This document shows positions 9,150 to 17,600 of a stretch of DNA of 64,000 nucleotides, piece by piece (positions within the stretch are counted from its first letter, which is position 1; every line of letters begins with the position of its first letter). Under the pieces are notes generated by a model. That model made no database searches. It had not been told where the DNA came from and saw only the letters and a list, made by a program, of their open reading frames with translations. The stretch covers positions 1 through 64,000 of the forward strand of contig JADKGD010000076.1 of the NCBI GenBank assembly GCA_016717145.1. Direction: 5' to 3'. The stretch is from Saprospiraceae bacterium (GTDB lineage: Bacteria; Bacteroidota; Bacteroidia; Chitinophagales; Saprospiraceae). The position numbers and the translations under genes were made by a program.

Positions 9150-9265
9150 AAAAACAAGCAATAGTGAAAATGAACGAAGTGAAGTGCAAAGCACCAAAGG
9201 CTGACAAGCCTTTGACGCAGTGAACCCGCATGGCGGGATGGGTAGGTAAGTGCGTCTATTGCAGA
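9150..9265 (-). repeat. Dispersed structured element, copy 1
   Basis: Read on the minus strand it starts GCAATAGACGCACTT and ends CTATTGCTTGTTTTTTGAA, with pairing arms GCAATAG (9256-9262) and CTATTGC (9158-9164). Inside are two perfect hairpins, CAAAGGCT/AGCCTTTG (9195-9214) and CCCGC/GCGGG (9225-9237). Copy 2 near 34250-34300 has the same ends but a G-C pair where this copy has A-T. The T run is placed to end minus-strand transcripts, beyond the gene at 9464-10143. The rest of 9052-9463 holds nothing recognisable. Confidence 0.65.
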
Positions 9266-9463
9266 AAAAGCACAAAGATAAGGCGCTGATTAATAAAATG
9301 TAACTGCATGAGTTTTGATTGGATTGATTAAAAACCCTTGCACTCAAGTGTCTAAATATATTTATAAAAAATTGATTACCATATATTTAGCTCAGTGACA
9401 GCAGACCCTAAACTGGGTTTTTCCCACTTAGTAAACTTATCGAAACTATATCTGAACCAAAAA

Positions 9464-10143
9464 CTATTTCAACCTGATAGACAACAACAATTCTCTTGTT
9501 GCATCAGGATCAGTTTTTTTCAAGGTTACTACACTTAGTTTGTTGGCCTGTCTGGGATTAATTAGCGGGGATAGAAACAAACCCGATTGCAATGAATCCA
9601 CGGAAGAAATGTAAAGTTTTCTCCTGTAGCCCTGGATGGTATCTGTTGTGAATTTGTAATCAGTATTGGTCCACAAAGACTTGTTATTTGTATAAGGATA
9701 CATATATGTCCGATTCCTAAAAGACAATGTAGCCAGGGCATTACAATTTGGGCAAGAAAATAAAAGTTTATCATCCGGCCTTGGCTTCCTTATGCTTAAA
9801 ACCCTTACTGAGTCCAAAAAAAGTCGCTGTACTTTTGGGTCAATGTGTATCAGTTCAAAAACTTAACATGAAAAACACCTTTAAATCCATTAATAAAATC
9901 TTCTTCCAAAGTGATAGGTCCCGGATAACTAAATCTACCATAATCGTAGTTCAGCGACACATCACCACAACTCACCGTTCCTACCTGTGAATCTATTCCC
10001 TGACCTGTTTTAAAGACACATTCATCTCCAATACTAAAGATTTCGTTTCGGCTTATTTTATCCTGAATTGTATTGTTTTTATGTGTTCCGCAGCCAAAAT
10101 TTGCACAAACGAAGACACTAAAAATAAAAAATATCGACCTCAT
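9464..10143 (-). pseudogene. Lipoprotein of unknown function, split by one frameshift
   Basis: The first part (10143 down to about 9862) encodes a lipoprotein signal with a NFGC lipobox near residue 18 and about 75 further residues. It stops in-frame at 9850. Adding one G near 9856-9864 joins it smoothly to the second part, giving ...HVKVFELIHIDPKVQRLF... and running to the stop at 9464, for a total of about 227 residues. The second part contains a CPNC pair (FSCPNCNAL) and a C-terminal ATRELLLSIRLK. No family is recognised. The gene begins 12 nt after the stop of the upstream serine hydrolase gene on the same strand, so the two are probably an operon. Confidence 0.6.
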
Positions 10144-10155
10144 ATATATCTATTA

Positions 10156-11511
10156 TTATTTATTTTTTGGCAACGCAGCCAATATCTCTTTTAAAAATGT
10201 ATTACCATCAAAAGCTTCATCGCCAGTACCCAATCTAACTACCACCACATCACGCGATGGTATAATGTATACATGTTGTCCATGAAAGCCATTGGCAGAA
10301 TACATATCTGCCGGGACGTCAGGATATTCACTACTATCTTTATTCAACCAAAATTGTGCTCCATAGACACCATCCGAACCTTTGGCCTCCATTGCTGAAT
10401 ATTTTGTCCAGCCTTCAGGCAATAATCTATTCCCGTTCCATACGCCATCATGCAGATAAAGCAAGCCGTACTTTGCCCAATCACGGGCAGTAGCGTAGCC
10501 ATAACTCGAACCGATAAAGGTACCGGATTCGTCTGTCTCGATAAAAGCCGATGTCATACCCAATGGATTAAAAAGTCTGGTTTTCAAATATGTCAGATAT
10601 TTTTTATCATCATGAATTACATTCCTTAAAAGTTTACTTATCAGATTGGTCGTGCCTGAACTATAGCACCAATGGCTTTCAGGAGTATACTTTAGAGGTT
10701 TTGAAAGTGGAATTGTTGCTATATCCTGAGCATTATAGAGCATATTTGTGGCATCCGACACCGTTGTATAGTCCTCAGACCATTCGAGACCTGAGTTCAT
10801 TTGCAATAGGTTATTCAATGTAATATCCTTGCGACTATCTCCTGACCACTCAGGAAAAAGATTATTTTTTTGAATAGTCAATGTACTGTCTTTAACCATA
10901 AGCCCTACAAACGTATTCATCAAACTTTTTGTCATTGACCAACCAAGCTGTGGCGTAGTTTTATCAAATGTATAAAAATAGCGTTCACCTACGATCGTAT
11001 CTCTATGTATCACCACTACAGATGTGGTGCGGATAAGCGACAAATTATCTCCTGAATCGAATACCCCATCAATGGCCTTTTTTAGGGCTATCCCATTGGT
11101 TCCCGTTGTAAGCGCTACCAGTTCCTGATTACCATAAGGCCAGTTTAATCTGTTGTCCGGCATTTCAGGTGGAATCGACTCTGGAAAAGTAGTATTAAAA
11201 TCATCTTTTCCATCCAGCAAAATACATCCAATCCCTTTACGGTATACGCACACTCTGGGAGACATACCAAAAAGAGCACTTGTAACCTGATTTTTATTCT
11301 TATCAATATTACTGGATACCTTTCCTAAAATACTGAAGTATAAGTCCTGATTTTCTACATCAGTCTGTATCCTGTCGGAAGCCAGCGTAGCGGTACATAT
11401 TTTTTTTGCCACATAACCATTTGCTATGGCAAACTGTGGATAAAAATGCCACAATACGCCGATGAAACCCAGAAGTAAAAGCACAACAAGAACAATTAAC
11501 TTACGTTTCAT
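10156..11511 (-). CDS. Serine beta-lactamase-like (class C fold) hydrolase
   Basis: A 451-residue protein with an N-terminal membrane anchor or signal (MKRKLIVLVVLLLLGFIGVL) and a penicillin-binding/beta-lactamase-type domain from about residue 150. The catalytic SxxK is SMTK at about 192-195, the YxN-type motif is YSSG at about 283-286, and the third motif is HGQ near 418 in place of KTG. That combination is usual for bacterial serine hydrolases such as esterases, carboxypeptidases or 6-aminohexanoate hydrolase-like enzymes rather than true beta-lactamases. It should act in the periplasm or outer membrane. The broken lipoprotein gene follows at 12 nt. Confidence 0.85.
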   Translation of the reverse strand: MKRKLIVLVVLLLLGFIGVLWHFYPQFAIANGYVAKKICTATLASDRIQTDVENQDLYFSILGKVSSNIDKNKNQVTSALFGMSPRVCVYRKGIGCILLDGKDDFNTTFPESIPPEMPDNRLNWPYGNQELVALTTGTNGIALKKAIDGVFDSGDNLSLIRTTSVVVIHRDTIVGERYFYTFDKTTPQLGWSMTKSLMNTFVGLMVKDSTLTIQKNNLFPEWSGDSRKDITLNNLLQMNSGLEWSEDYTTVSDATNMLYNAQDIATIPLSKPLKYTPESHWCYSSGTTNLISKLLRNVIHDDKKYLTYLKTRLFNPLGMTSAFIETDESGTFIGSSYGYATARDWAKYGLLYLHDGVWNGNRLLPEGWTKYSAMEAKGSDGVYGAQFWLNKDSSEYPDVPADMYSANGFHGQHVYIIPSRDVVVVRLGTGDEAFDGNTFLKEILAALPKNK

Positions 11512-11644
11512 AAAATGTACAATCGTGAATGGTGAAATTAATAAAAACCTGCATAAAACTCCGGTAAATGTAATAAATAGATTGCAAACTCTTTTATGTA
11601 ATCCTACCCGACGTAAAAAAGAACTAACATCCTATATTTAAGCA

Positions 11645-12673
11645 TTATTGATATTGAATATAAATTGGCTTCGGATGAAGGTTTAATATTTCTGTTGCTG
11701 TCATCAACCTTTTTGGTTTGGTTAATTTGTCATTTTTGTAAAACAATTTAAACCCTGCAAATTGCACAGGTTCAGATGTTATGACATTTTTGTATGAATT
11801 TATCTTTTTTGCCGGAAAACCAAAACCATCCATATTGATAACGATCTGCACTTCAGGGCAAGTTTTAATTTTATCAAAATTTGTGATCATTCCCTTTGTA
11901 AACCTGTGCACAACCAGAATTTTTGGGGGCAGATGATGCTTTCTCACCAGATCAGCTAAATATTCTACGGCAAAATTTATATCCCCTGCATCCAGACTTC
12001 CAATGGAAGTGCCAGGCTTTTTCCCTGTTTTCATAGACCATTCAGGATCTAAACCAAGATGTACATTATTTTTTACTAAAAAATTTTCAAGCAACGGAAT
12101 TTCAGACGCTACCGTGCTATGGCCCGGTTGAATATCTAAAATTGTAATGGCATCAATAAGTTTGGCCAATTTCAGGACTTTGTCAATTTGTGAATCTGGC
12201 ATTCTTAACCTATACATTCCCCCTTTACCTGGCTTTGACTGAGCTGTGACTGCAAGATAATGCAGTGCCGGTAAAACATGTACGGTAGTATCACTTTTCT
12301 GCCAATAGTCAACTTCCATCATCAGTTTTTTAAGCATATCTTCAGAAGGATTTAAGCCCAAGATTCCCATCTTCCTTTGATAAAAATTCCCGTAATAGGC
12401 CACTATTCGATTGAATGGAAGTAATGCGCCTTTTAATGGATAAGGGGCTTTAACAGGCCATTTATTGTCAGGTTTATTTCCTGCCAGTTCGGATAATTTT
12501 AGATCATAAAGGGCTGTGTCAATACCATTACTGTCAACTACTTCAGAAACAAAAAGAGCGCTATCCTTTTTTATAAGTGGTAATGGGAGTGATGATGCCG
12601 TTTTTTGTTCAAAAGAATTTTTACAAGCTACCATGAACAGGCATGACATAACCATCCAGATTATTTTTTTCAT
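11645..12673 (-). CDS. Lipoprotein with a predicted TIM-barrel-like domain, function unknown
   Basis: A 342-residue protein with an SPII signal (MKKIIWMVMSCLFMVAC, Cys at 17). The body has alternating strand and helix segments with short motifs that look like barrel strand ends: RIVAYYGNF, VLPALHYLAV, ITILDIQPGHS, VHLGLDPEWSM, ILVVHRFT and VQIVINMDGFG. Acidic and aromatic residues at these ends (D-I-Q, D-P-E-W) recall glycoside-hydrolase-like barrels, but I do not recognise the family and assign no reaction. It is transcribed away from the kinase/M23 gene at 13045, from a divergent 370-bp intergenic region. Confidence 0.7.
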   Translation of the reverse strand: MKKIIWMVMSCLFMVACKNSFEQKTASSLPLPLIKKDSALFVSEVVDSNGIDTALYDLKLSELAGNKPDNKWPVKAPYPLKGALLPFNRIVAYYGNFYQRKMGILGLNPSEDMLKKLMMEVDYWQKSDTTVHVLPALHYLAVTAQSKPGKGGMYRLRMPDSQIDKVLKLAKLIDAITILDIQPGHSTVASEIPLLENFLVKNNVHLGLDPEWSMKTGKKPGTSIGSLDAGDINFAVEYLADLVRKHHLPPKILVVHRFTKGMITNFDKIKTCPEVQIVINMDGFGFPAKKINSYKNVITSEPVQFAGFKLFYKNDKLTKPKRLMTATEILNLHPKPIYIQYQ

Positions 12674-12743
12674 ATTTTTCTACTATTTCCAGTCAATTCT
12701 GTTGGATACTTTAATTAACGTGAGTTCGATGTGATTTTGTCAT

Positions 12744-12769
12744 GATTTTTGCATATTATAGCAAAAATC
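12744..12769. promoter_or_regulatory. Perfect 9-bp inverted repeat between divergent genes
   Basis: GATTTTTGC-8 nt-GCAAAAATC lies about 70 nt upstream of the minus-strand lipoprotein start at 12673 and 275 nt upstream of 13045. Its place in a divergent promoter region fits an operator; a structured leader is the alternative. The rest of 12674-12995 shows nothing more. Confidence 0.4.
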
Positions 12770-12995
12770 CCGCCAAAATTATGTGTATTTGCATTTGTGA
12801 CCGTTTCAGGGTTTTATGGTAAAAATCTAGCACTGACTTTAACATAAAGCATTATAAATGAGAAATAATTACAAACAACACAAGCTACCAAAAAAAATCA
12901 GGAAATCATTACCTTAGCTACTTTATTAAACCCAAATTCCGTTATACAACTATTAGCATCTTAAAAACATATTCTATGTAGACATAAAATAATAG

Positions 12996-13027
12996 TTTGT
13001 AACGTAAGTTTTTTGTTGTTTATTTTG
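12996..13027 (+). promoter_or_regulatory. Candidate promoter TTTG-N20-TTATTTTG for the kinase/M23 gene
   Basis: A -33 TTTG (12996-12999) is followed after exactly 20 nt by TTATTTTG (13020-13027), which matches TAnnTTTG at seven of eight positions with the spacing normal for Bacteroidota. Transcription would begin near 13034, giving a short leader before the ATG at 13045. Confidence 0.5.
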
Positions 13028-13044
13028 GGATAATTTGTTGATAT

Positions 13045-14811
13045 ATGACTCCAAGACTATATGCTGATTTGATGATAACAACATCTGAAGCTGAAGACAT
13101 CGCGCTTAAGTATTTTGGTATTTCGGGAAGTGCTTCTCCCCTTTCCGGCGAACTTGATTTCAATTTCTGTATCAAGACAACCAGTGGTACATCTTACATG
13201 CTCAAAGTAAGTCGTCCCGATGTAGAAACACAACACATCGACTTTCAGCAAAAAATATTGGAACATCTGGCAAAACAAGAGAAAGATATATCGTGCCCTG
13301 ATATTATTCCCAATAAAGAAGGTGCATCATTGACTGTTTTTTTGGATGCCAATGGCTATTCCCGTCAAGTCCGTATGTTGTCATGGATTGAAGGGAGATT
13401 ATGGTCTTCAGTACAGCCAATAAGTGACGATTTGCTTTTCAGTCTGGGGAAAGAAACAGGCAAAATAACGACTGCCTTATTTAATTTTAATCACCCTTTT
13501 GGCGTAAGAGAAATGGTTTGGGATATTGATCAATCCTTATGGATTAAAGAATATGTACACTCATTTACAGGGGCACAAAAAGCCATATTGGAAAGATATA
13601 TCTTCGATTTTTTGTCGATTAAAAACCAGCTTGGACAATGCCGTAAAAGTATTATCCACAATGATGTCAACGATAACAATATTCTGGTATCTTTTGATAC
13701 AACAAAACCTATAGTATCAGCCATTATAGATTTTGGCGATGCGGTCCATACCAGTTCAGTCAATGATTTGGCCATTGCCGTGGCTTATGGCATTATGGGC
13801 AAACCGGACCCATTAGAAGCAGCATCAAAAATTGTAGCAGGATACCATACTCAATTTCCCCTTAAAGAAGTTGAGATAGATCTTTTGTATGTTCTGATAG
13901 CCATGCGATTGTGCATCAGTGTTACCAAATCTGCTATTAACAAAAGGCAGGAGCCGGATAATGATTATCTGCTTATAAGCGAAAATCATGCCTGGAGATT
14001 ATTGGCATTATGGATGGAAATTGATACACATTATGCAAAGTTTACTTTTAGACATGCTTGTGGTTTGGATGCACATCCTGAACAATCTGCATTTGGATCC
14101 TGGGCAAAAAACCAAAGCTTTTCGATAGCAGATTTATTTCCTCAATTGGAAAATAAAAAAATATGTCACGCAGATATGTCGGTTGGAAGTACCTGGCTCG
14201 GTCATAAAATAGACTATGAAAACAATGACTTATTTTCATTTAAATTAAAACAATGGTCTAAAAAAAATGATGGCGCCCTTATAGCTAACGGGTATCTGGA
14301 GACCCGTCCCTTTTATAGTACTGATGCTTATTGCAAAGAAGGAAACCATGGCCCACAATACCGATCCGTACACCTTGGCATGGATTTTTGGGTAGATGCC
14401 GGTATTCACTTACATGCACCATTTGAAGGTGAGGTATTTAGTGTCTTTGACAATGATCTCGATAAAGATTACGGACCTACCATCATTCTCAAACATAGTT
14501 TTGATGATCAAAAATCATTTTACACACTATATGGTCATCTGGACAAATCGACTTTGAATGTCGTAAAAAAAGGACAATATATCATAAAAGGTCAGCATAT
14601 CGGATATATCGGGAATGAAACTGAAAATGGACATTGGACACCACATCTGCACTTTCAGATCATGCTTGATTTATTGGGTCATAAACATAACTTCCCCGGA
14701 GTAGCTTTTCCAAATGAAACTGACATCTGGAAAAGCATTTGCCCCGATCCGAATCTTTTTCTCCAATCGAATGCATTATTGCGCTCTGAAAAAATAATAC
14801 CCCGGACTTAA
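13045..14811 (+). CDS. Fusion of an APH/hydroxylysine-kinase-like domain and an M23 peptidase-like domain
   Basis: A 588-residue soluble protein. Residues about 10-330 form an aminoglycoside-phosphotransferase-type kinase with the Brenner motif HNDVNDNNILV (from about 205) and DFGD (from about 229). Residues about 420-570 form an M23-like (LytM) fold with HLGMD (about 441-445), YGHLD and HLHF (about 533-536), so all the usual zinc ligands appear present. No signal peptide is seen, which is odd for a peptidoglycan hydrolase and suggests a cytoplasmic or repurposed role. The stop overlaps the next ATG (TAATG) so the aminotransferase is translationally coupled. Kinases of this type pair with phospho-lyases in hydroxylysine or ethanolamine breakdown. 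Confidence 0.85.
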   Translation: MTPRLYADLMITTSEAEDIALKYFGISGSASPLSGELDFNFCIKTTSGTSYMLKVSRPDVETQHIDFQQKILEHLAKQEKDISCPDIIPNKEGASLTVFLDANGYSRQVRMLSWIEGRLWSSVQPISDDLLFSLGKETGKITTALFNFNHPFGVREMVWDIDQSLWIKEYVHSFTGAQKAILERYIFDFLSIKNQLGQCRKSIIHNDVNDNNILVSFDTTKPIVSAIIDFGDAVHTSSVNDLAIAVAYGIMGKPDPLEAASKIVAGYHTQFPLKEVEIDLLYVLIAMRLCISVTKSAINKRQEPDNDYLLISENHAWRLLALWMEIDTHYAKFTFRHACGLDAHPEQSAFGSWAKNQSFSIADLFPQLENKKICHADMSVGSTWLGHKIDYENNDLFSFKLKQWSKKNDGALIANGYLETRPFYSTDAYCKEGNHGPQYRSVHLGMDFWVDAGIHLHAPFEGEVFSVFDNDLDKDYGPTIILKHSFDDQKSFYTLYGHLDKSTLNVVKKGQYIIKGQHIGYIGNETENGHWTPHLHFQIMLDLLGHKHNFPGVAFPNETDIWKSICPDPNLFLQSNALLRSEKIIPRT

Positions 14812-16082
14812 TGAAGTACAGATCACAGCATCTGGGCAAAGGTCTTTCTTTATCCTACCCTTCTCCATTGCATATTGTACGGGGAGAAGGTAGCTATCTC
14901 TTTGACAAAACAGGAAGAAGGTATCTGGACACTGTCAATAATGTCGCACATGTAGGTCATGAACATCCGCGTGTAGTTCATGCCGGTCAGGCGCAAATGG
15001 CCCTGCTAAATACCAATACAAGATACCTGCATGAAGCTATCAATCTATTTGCAGATCAGTTATTAAGTACATTTCCTCCTGAATTATCGGTTGTTCACTT
15101 TGTCAATTCAGGAAGCGAGGCTAATGAACTGGCACTAAGAATGGCGTACACCATTACAAACCAAAAAAATATGCTGGCCATGGAGGTTGGATACCATGGC
15201 AATACTAATGCAACCATTGGTGTGAGTTCGTACAAATTTAATGGTAAAGGCGGCCATGGAAAACCGGACACGACACATTTGATTCCATTACCTGATGCAT
15301 TCAGAGGCATATATCGGGGTGAAAATACCGGTGCAAAATATGCGAAACATGTTGATGACATCATAACACAACTGACGTCAAATGGTCAAAAAATAGCCGG
15401 CTTCATCCATGAAAGCATTATCTCCTGCGGTGGACAAATCGAACTTCCTGATGGTTTTCTTTCTCAAGTTTATGCAACATTAAGAAAAGCCGGCGGAGTT
15501 TGTATTGCCGATGAAGTCCAGACAGGCTGCGGTCGTGTAGGTACGCATTGGTGGGCTTTTGAAATGTTTAACGTAATTCCGGATATTGTAACTATAGGTA
15601 AACCTTTGGGCAATGGTCATCCTCTGGCAGCCGTAGTCTGTACAAAAGCTGTAGCAGATGCTTTTGCCAATGGCATGGAATTTTTTAATACCTTTGGAGG
15701 CAATCCTGTATCATGTGCGATTGGTATGGAAGTTATGAAAGTAATAAAGGATGAAACATTAATGAATAATGCATTCGAAACAGGGAATTATTTGAAAAAA
15801 CAATTGAAAGCGTTGCAAGAAACATTTCCCATCATAGGAGATGTAAGGGGTAAAGGGCTGTTTTTGGGTTTTGAACTTACTGATGCCAGCCTACAACCAC
15901 TCGAAGCCCAATCAACTTATCTTGTCAATAGAATGTGCGATTATGGTATTCTTATGAGTACTGATGGTCCGGATCACAATGTCATAAAAATTAAACCGCC
16001 CTTGGTTTTTAGCAAAAAAAATGCTGACGAACTGATCGGCAGATTACAAATGGTATTCAAAGAGGACATGATGAAAATATAA
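14811..16082 (+). CDS. Class III PLP-dependent aminotransferase or phospho-lyase (AGXT2L-like)
   Basis: A 423-residue fold-type I PLP enzyme. The PLP-contacting GSEANELALR motif is at about residues 104-113, the ADEVQTGCGRVG motif near 230-241, and the Schiff-base Lys in TIGKPLGNGHP near 263. This sequence style resembles the human AGXT2L1/AGXT2L2 group, which are phospho-lyases acting on phosphoethanolamine or 5-phosphohydroxylysine rather than true aminotransferases. That the upstream gene is a matching kinase, with 1-nt overlap, supports a two-step kinase then phospho-lyase pathway. In some Alphaproteobacteria kinase, M23 and aminotransferase domains are known as one polypeptide; here they are two. 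The exact substrate is not readable. Confidence 0.85.
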   Translation: MKYRSQHLGKGLSLSYPSPLHIVRGEGSYLFDKTGRRYLDTVNNVAHVGHEHPRVVHAGQAQMALLNTNTRYLHEAINLFADQLLSTFPPELSVVHFVNSGSEANELALRMAYTITNQKNMLAMEVGYHGNTNATIGVSSYKFNGKGGHGKPDTTHLIPLPDAFRGIYRGENTGAKYAKHVDDIITQLTSNGQKIAGFIHESIISCGGQIELPDGFLSQVYATLRKAGGVCIADEVQTGCGRVGTHWWAFEMFNVIPDIVTIGKPLGNGHPLAAVVCTKAVADAFANGMEFFNTFGGNPVSCAIGMEVMKVIKDETLMNNAFETGNYLKKQLKALQETFPIIGDVRGKGLFLGFELTDASLQPLEAQSTYLVNRMCDYGILMSTDGPDHNVIKIKPPLVFSKKNADELIGRLQMVFKEDMMKI

Positions 16083-16090
16083 ACTGACTT

Positions 16091-16265
16091 AACCCAGAAT
16101 CCGCATTAGAAATTTATTCCGAGAATATCTGACTTTATATTTGTTTCTGTACTCATTTTCCGTCCTCAATGTAGCTAAGGCTACATTTCCGGGCAAAAAT
16201 TCCGTGCATCACAACTATTTTGCCGGATATTCTCTCATTACAAAGTCCAATGCGGAATCTGGGTT
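16091..16265. repeat. Nested palindrome of about 175 bp
   Basis: The outer arms AACCCAGAATCCGCATT (16091-16107) and AATGCGGAATCTGGGTT (16249-16265) pair with one mismatch. Inner arms are GAGAATATC (16121-16129) with GATATTCTC (16226-16234). At the centre is a perfect AATGTAGC-TAAG-GCTACATT hairpin (16168-16187). The whole lies between the aminotransferase stop and lptE. The 13-nt string GTCCTCAATGTAG in the centre also occurs at 6528-6540. It could be a MITE-like or extragenic palindromic element. Confidence 0.65.
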
Positions 16266-16331
16266 TTAAATCAATCAAAGAATTTAAAACAAAAACATAA
16301 AAAAAATCGTTTTAAAACAAATCATTTTCAC

Positions 16332-16826
16332 TTGAAATTTCAATTAGTTACCTTAATTTTTGCTTTCTTTTTGTTGTCGGGGTGTTACAGCTTCAAAGGT
16401 ATTGCCATCCCTCCTGATATCAATACATATTTTGTTGATAATTTTCAAAATAGTGCATTGTCAGCACCCGGAGATATCAATCAACGATTCTCAGAAGCGT
16501 TGAGAGCTAAGATAAGAAATGAGTCCAGACTTACGTATAAAGAACAAGGTGCTGATATCGAATTTTCGGGTAGTATAACGGGATTTGCCTTACGACCCGA
16601 AGCACCACAAGCCGGGAATACGGTCGCCCTAAACAGATTGGACATCACCGTTCAGGTTATATTTACCAATAATAATGATGAGAAAAAAAGTTGGAAAAAA
16701 AGCTTTTCATTTTTCAAGACTTATACGAGTGACCAGGACTTTATCAGCCTTCAGGACGGCCTTGTAAGCGATATCTTCAAACAATTGATGGAGAATATTT
16801 TCAACGAAGCCTTTACAGGTTGGTAA
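16332..16826 (+). CDS. lptE: LptE-family LPS-assembly lipoprotein
   Basis: A 164-residue lipoprotein (lipobox LLSGC, Cys near 18; TTG start). The pattern LSGCYSFKGIAIPPDINTY, a central FSEALRAKIRNESRL helix, the GADIEFSGSITGF strand and a C-terminal VSDIFKQLMENIFNEAF helix are those of the Bacteroidota LptE family. In the Lpt pathway LptE plugs and supports the LptD barrel that inserts lipopolysaccharide in the outer leaflet. Length fits the family. It stands alone behind a palindromic element, with trmN6 converging from downstream. I am confident in the family; function is by homology to a distant LptE group. Confidence 0.85.
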   Translation: MKFQLVTLIFAFFLLSGCYSFKGIAIPPDINTYFVDNFQNSALSAPGDINQRFSEALRAKIRNESRLTYKEQGADIEFSGSITGFALRPEAPQAGNTVALNRLDITVQVIFTNNNDEKKSWKKSFSFFKTYTSDQDFISLQDGLVSDIFKQLMENIFNEAFTGW

Positions 16827-16917
16827 GGTCACATAAATAAATAAAATTCCTTTGTGAGTTCTATAAAGGCGGGGGAATAAACGTTTGCTTCATCTGGAAG
16901 CATAAATTATCAAATCG

Positions 16918-17553
16918 TTATTTTTTATTGCTTCTTTTATTTAATCCTAGTCTCAACATTAACCTTTCAATATTTTTGTGTTCCTTTGATCTTACCTGGG
17001 TAATAAGGTGTGGATACAAATCATACTTAGCAGACATTTCAATAAACCTGAGACCTTCAATATAGGGCAAAATGACATCAAAATGGCCTTCAGGATGTAA
17101 TAATTTTTTGACGGCAAAAAGAAGATCCGAATGAGACAATTTGATGGTGTGCCGCACATTAGCCTTATTTTCATTTAAAGAAAATGTACCGCCTGAAAAA
17201 AAAGGTGGGTTGCTAATGATTAAATCAAATCGTTCATGATGTACCATTGCAAAGTCCTGCAATGAAATATTTAAAACTTTGAGCCGGGAATTAAAGGCAC
17301 AATTTTCCATATTATTTTTGGCATCCAGGTATGCAGCCTCGTCAATTTCCAATGCTGTCACCATCATGTCCAATTTTCTTTGAGCCAACATTATGGCAAT
17401 AACTCCGGTACCTGTCCCGATATCCAATGCGGTATGTTTTGCAGTCAAGTCAGTCCATGCGCCTAAAAGTACACCATCTGTATTCACTTTCATTGCGGCA
17501 TTATCCTGCAGAATGTCAAACTGTTTAAACTTAAAAACATTGGACTCAGACAT
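16918..17553 (-). CDS. trmN6: tRNA1(Val) (adenine(37)-N6)-methyltransferase
   Basis: A 211-residue Rossmann methyltransferase with FKFKQFDILQDNAAMKVNTD at the N-terminus, SAM-binding motif I DIGTGTG (44-50) and the N6-adenine catalytic motif NPPFF (115-119). This is the TrmN6/YfiC pattern; the enzyme methylates A37 of tRNA-Val1. A short basic tail (GLNKRSNKK) ends it. It converges on lptE and reads away from the large secreted protein gene upstream, from which it is separated by 47 nt, so it may be read through from there. Confidence 0.88.
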   Translation of the reverse strand: MSESNVFKFKQFDILQDNAAMKVNTDGVLLGAWTDLTAKHTALDIGTGTGVIAIMLAQRKLDMMVTALEIDEAAYLDAKNNMENCAFNSRLKVLNISLQDFAMVHHERFDLIISNPPFFSGGTFSLNENKANVRHTIKLSHSDLLFAVKKLLHPEGHFDVILPYIEGLRFIEMSAKYDLYPHLITQVRSKEHKNIERLMLRLGLNKRSNKK

Positions 17554-17600
17554 AAAACGGTTTCGAACTTCAACTTTTAATGTATCAATACTAATTAAAC

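Noticed and set aside
10156..11511. Calling the serine hydrolase a beta-lactamase resistance gene
   Set aside because: The third motif is HGQ rather than KTG and the protein is longer, which fits the wide serine hydrolase family better.
14811..16082. Calling a frameshift between the kinase/M23 gene and the aminotransferase gene
   Set aside because: The TAATG overlap is a normal coupling arrangement and both proteins have complete ends.
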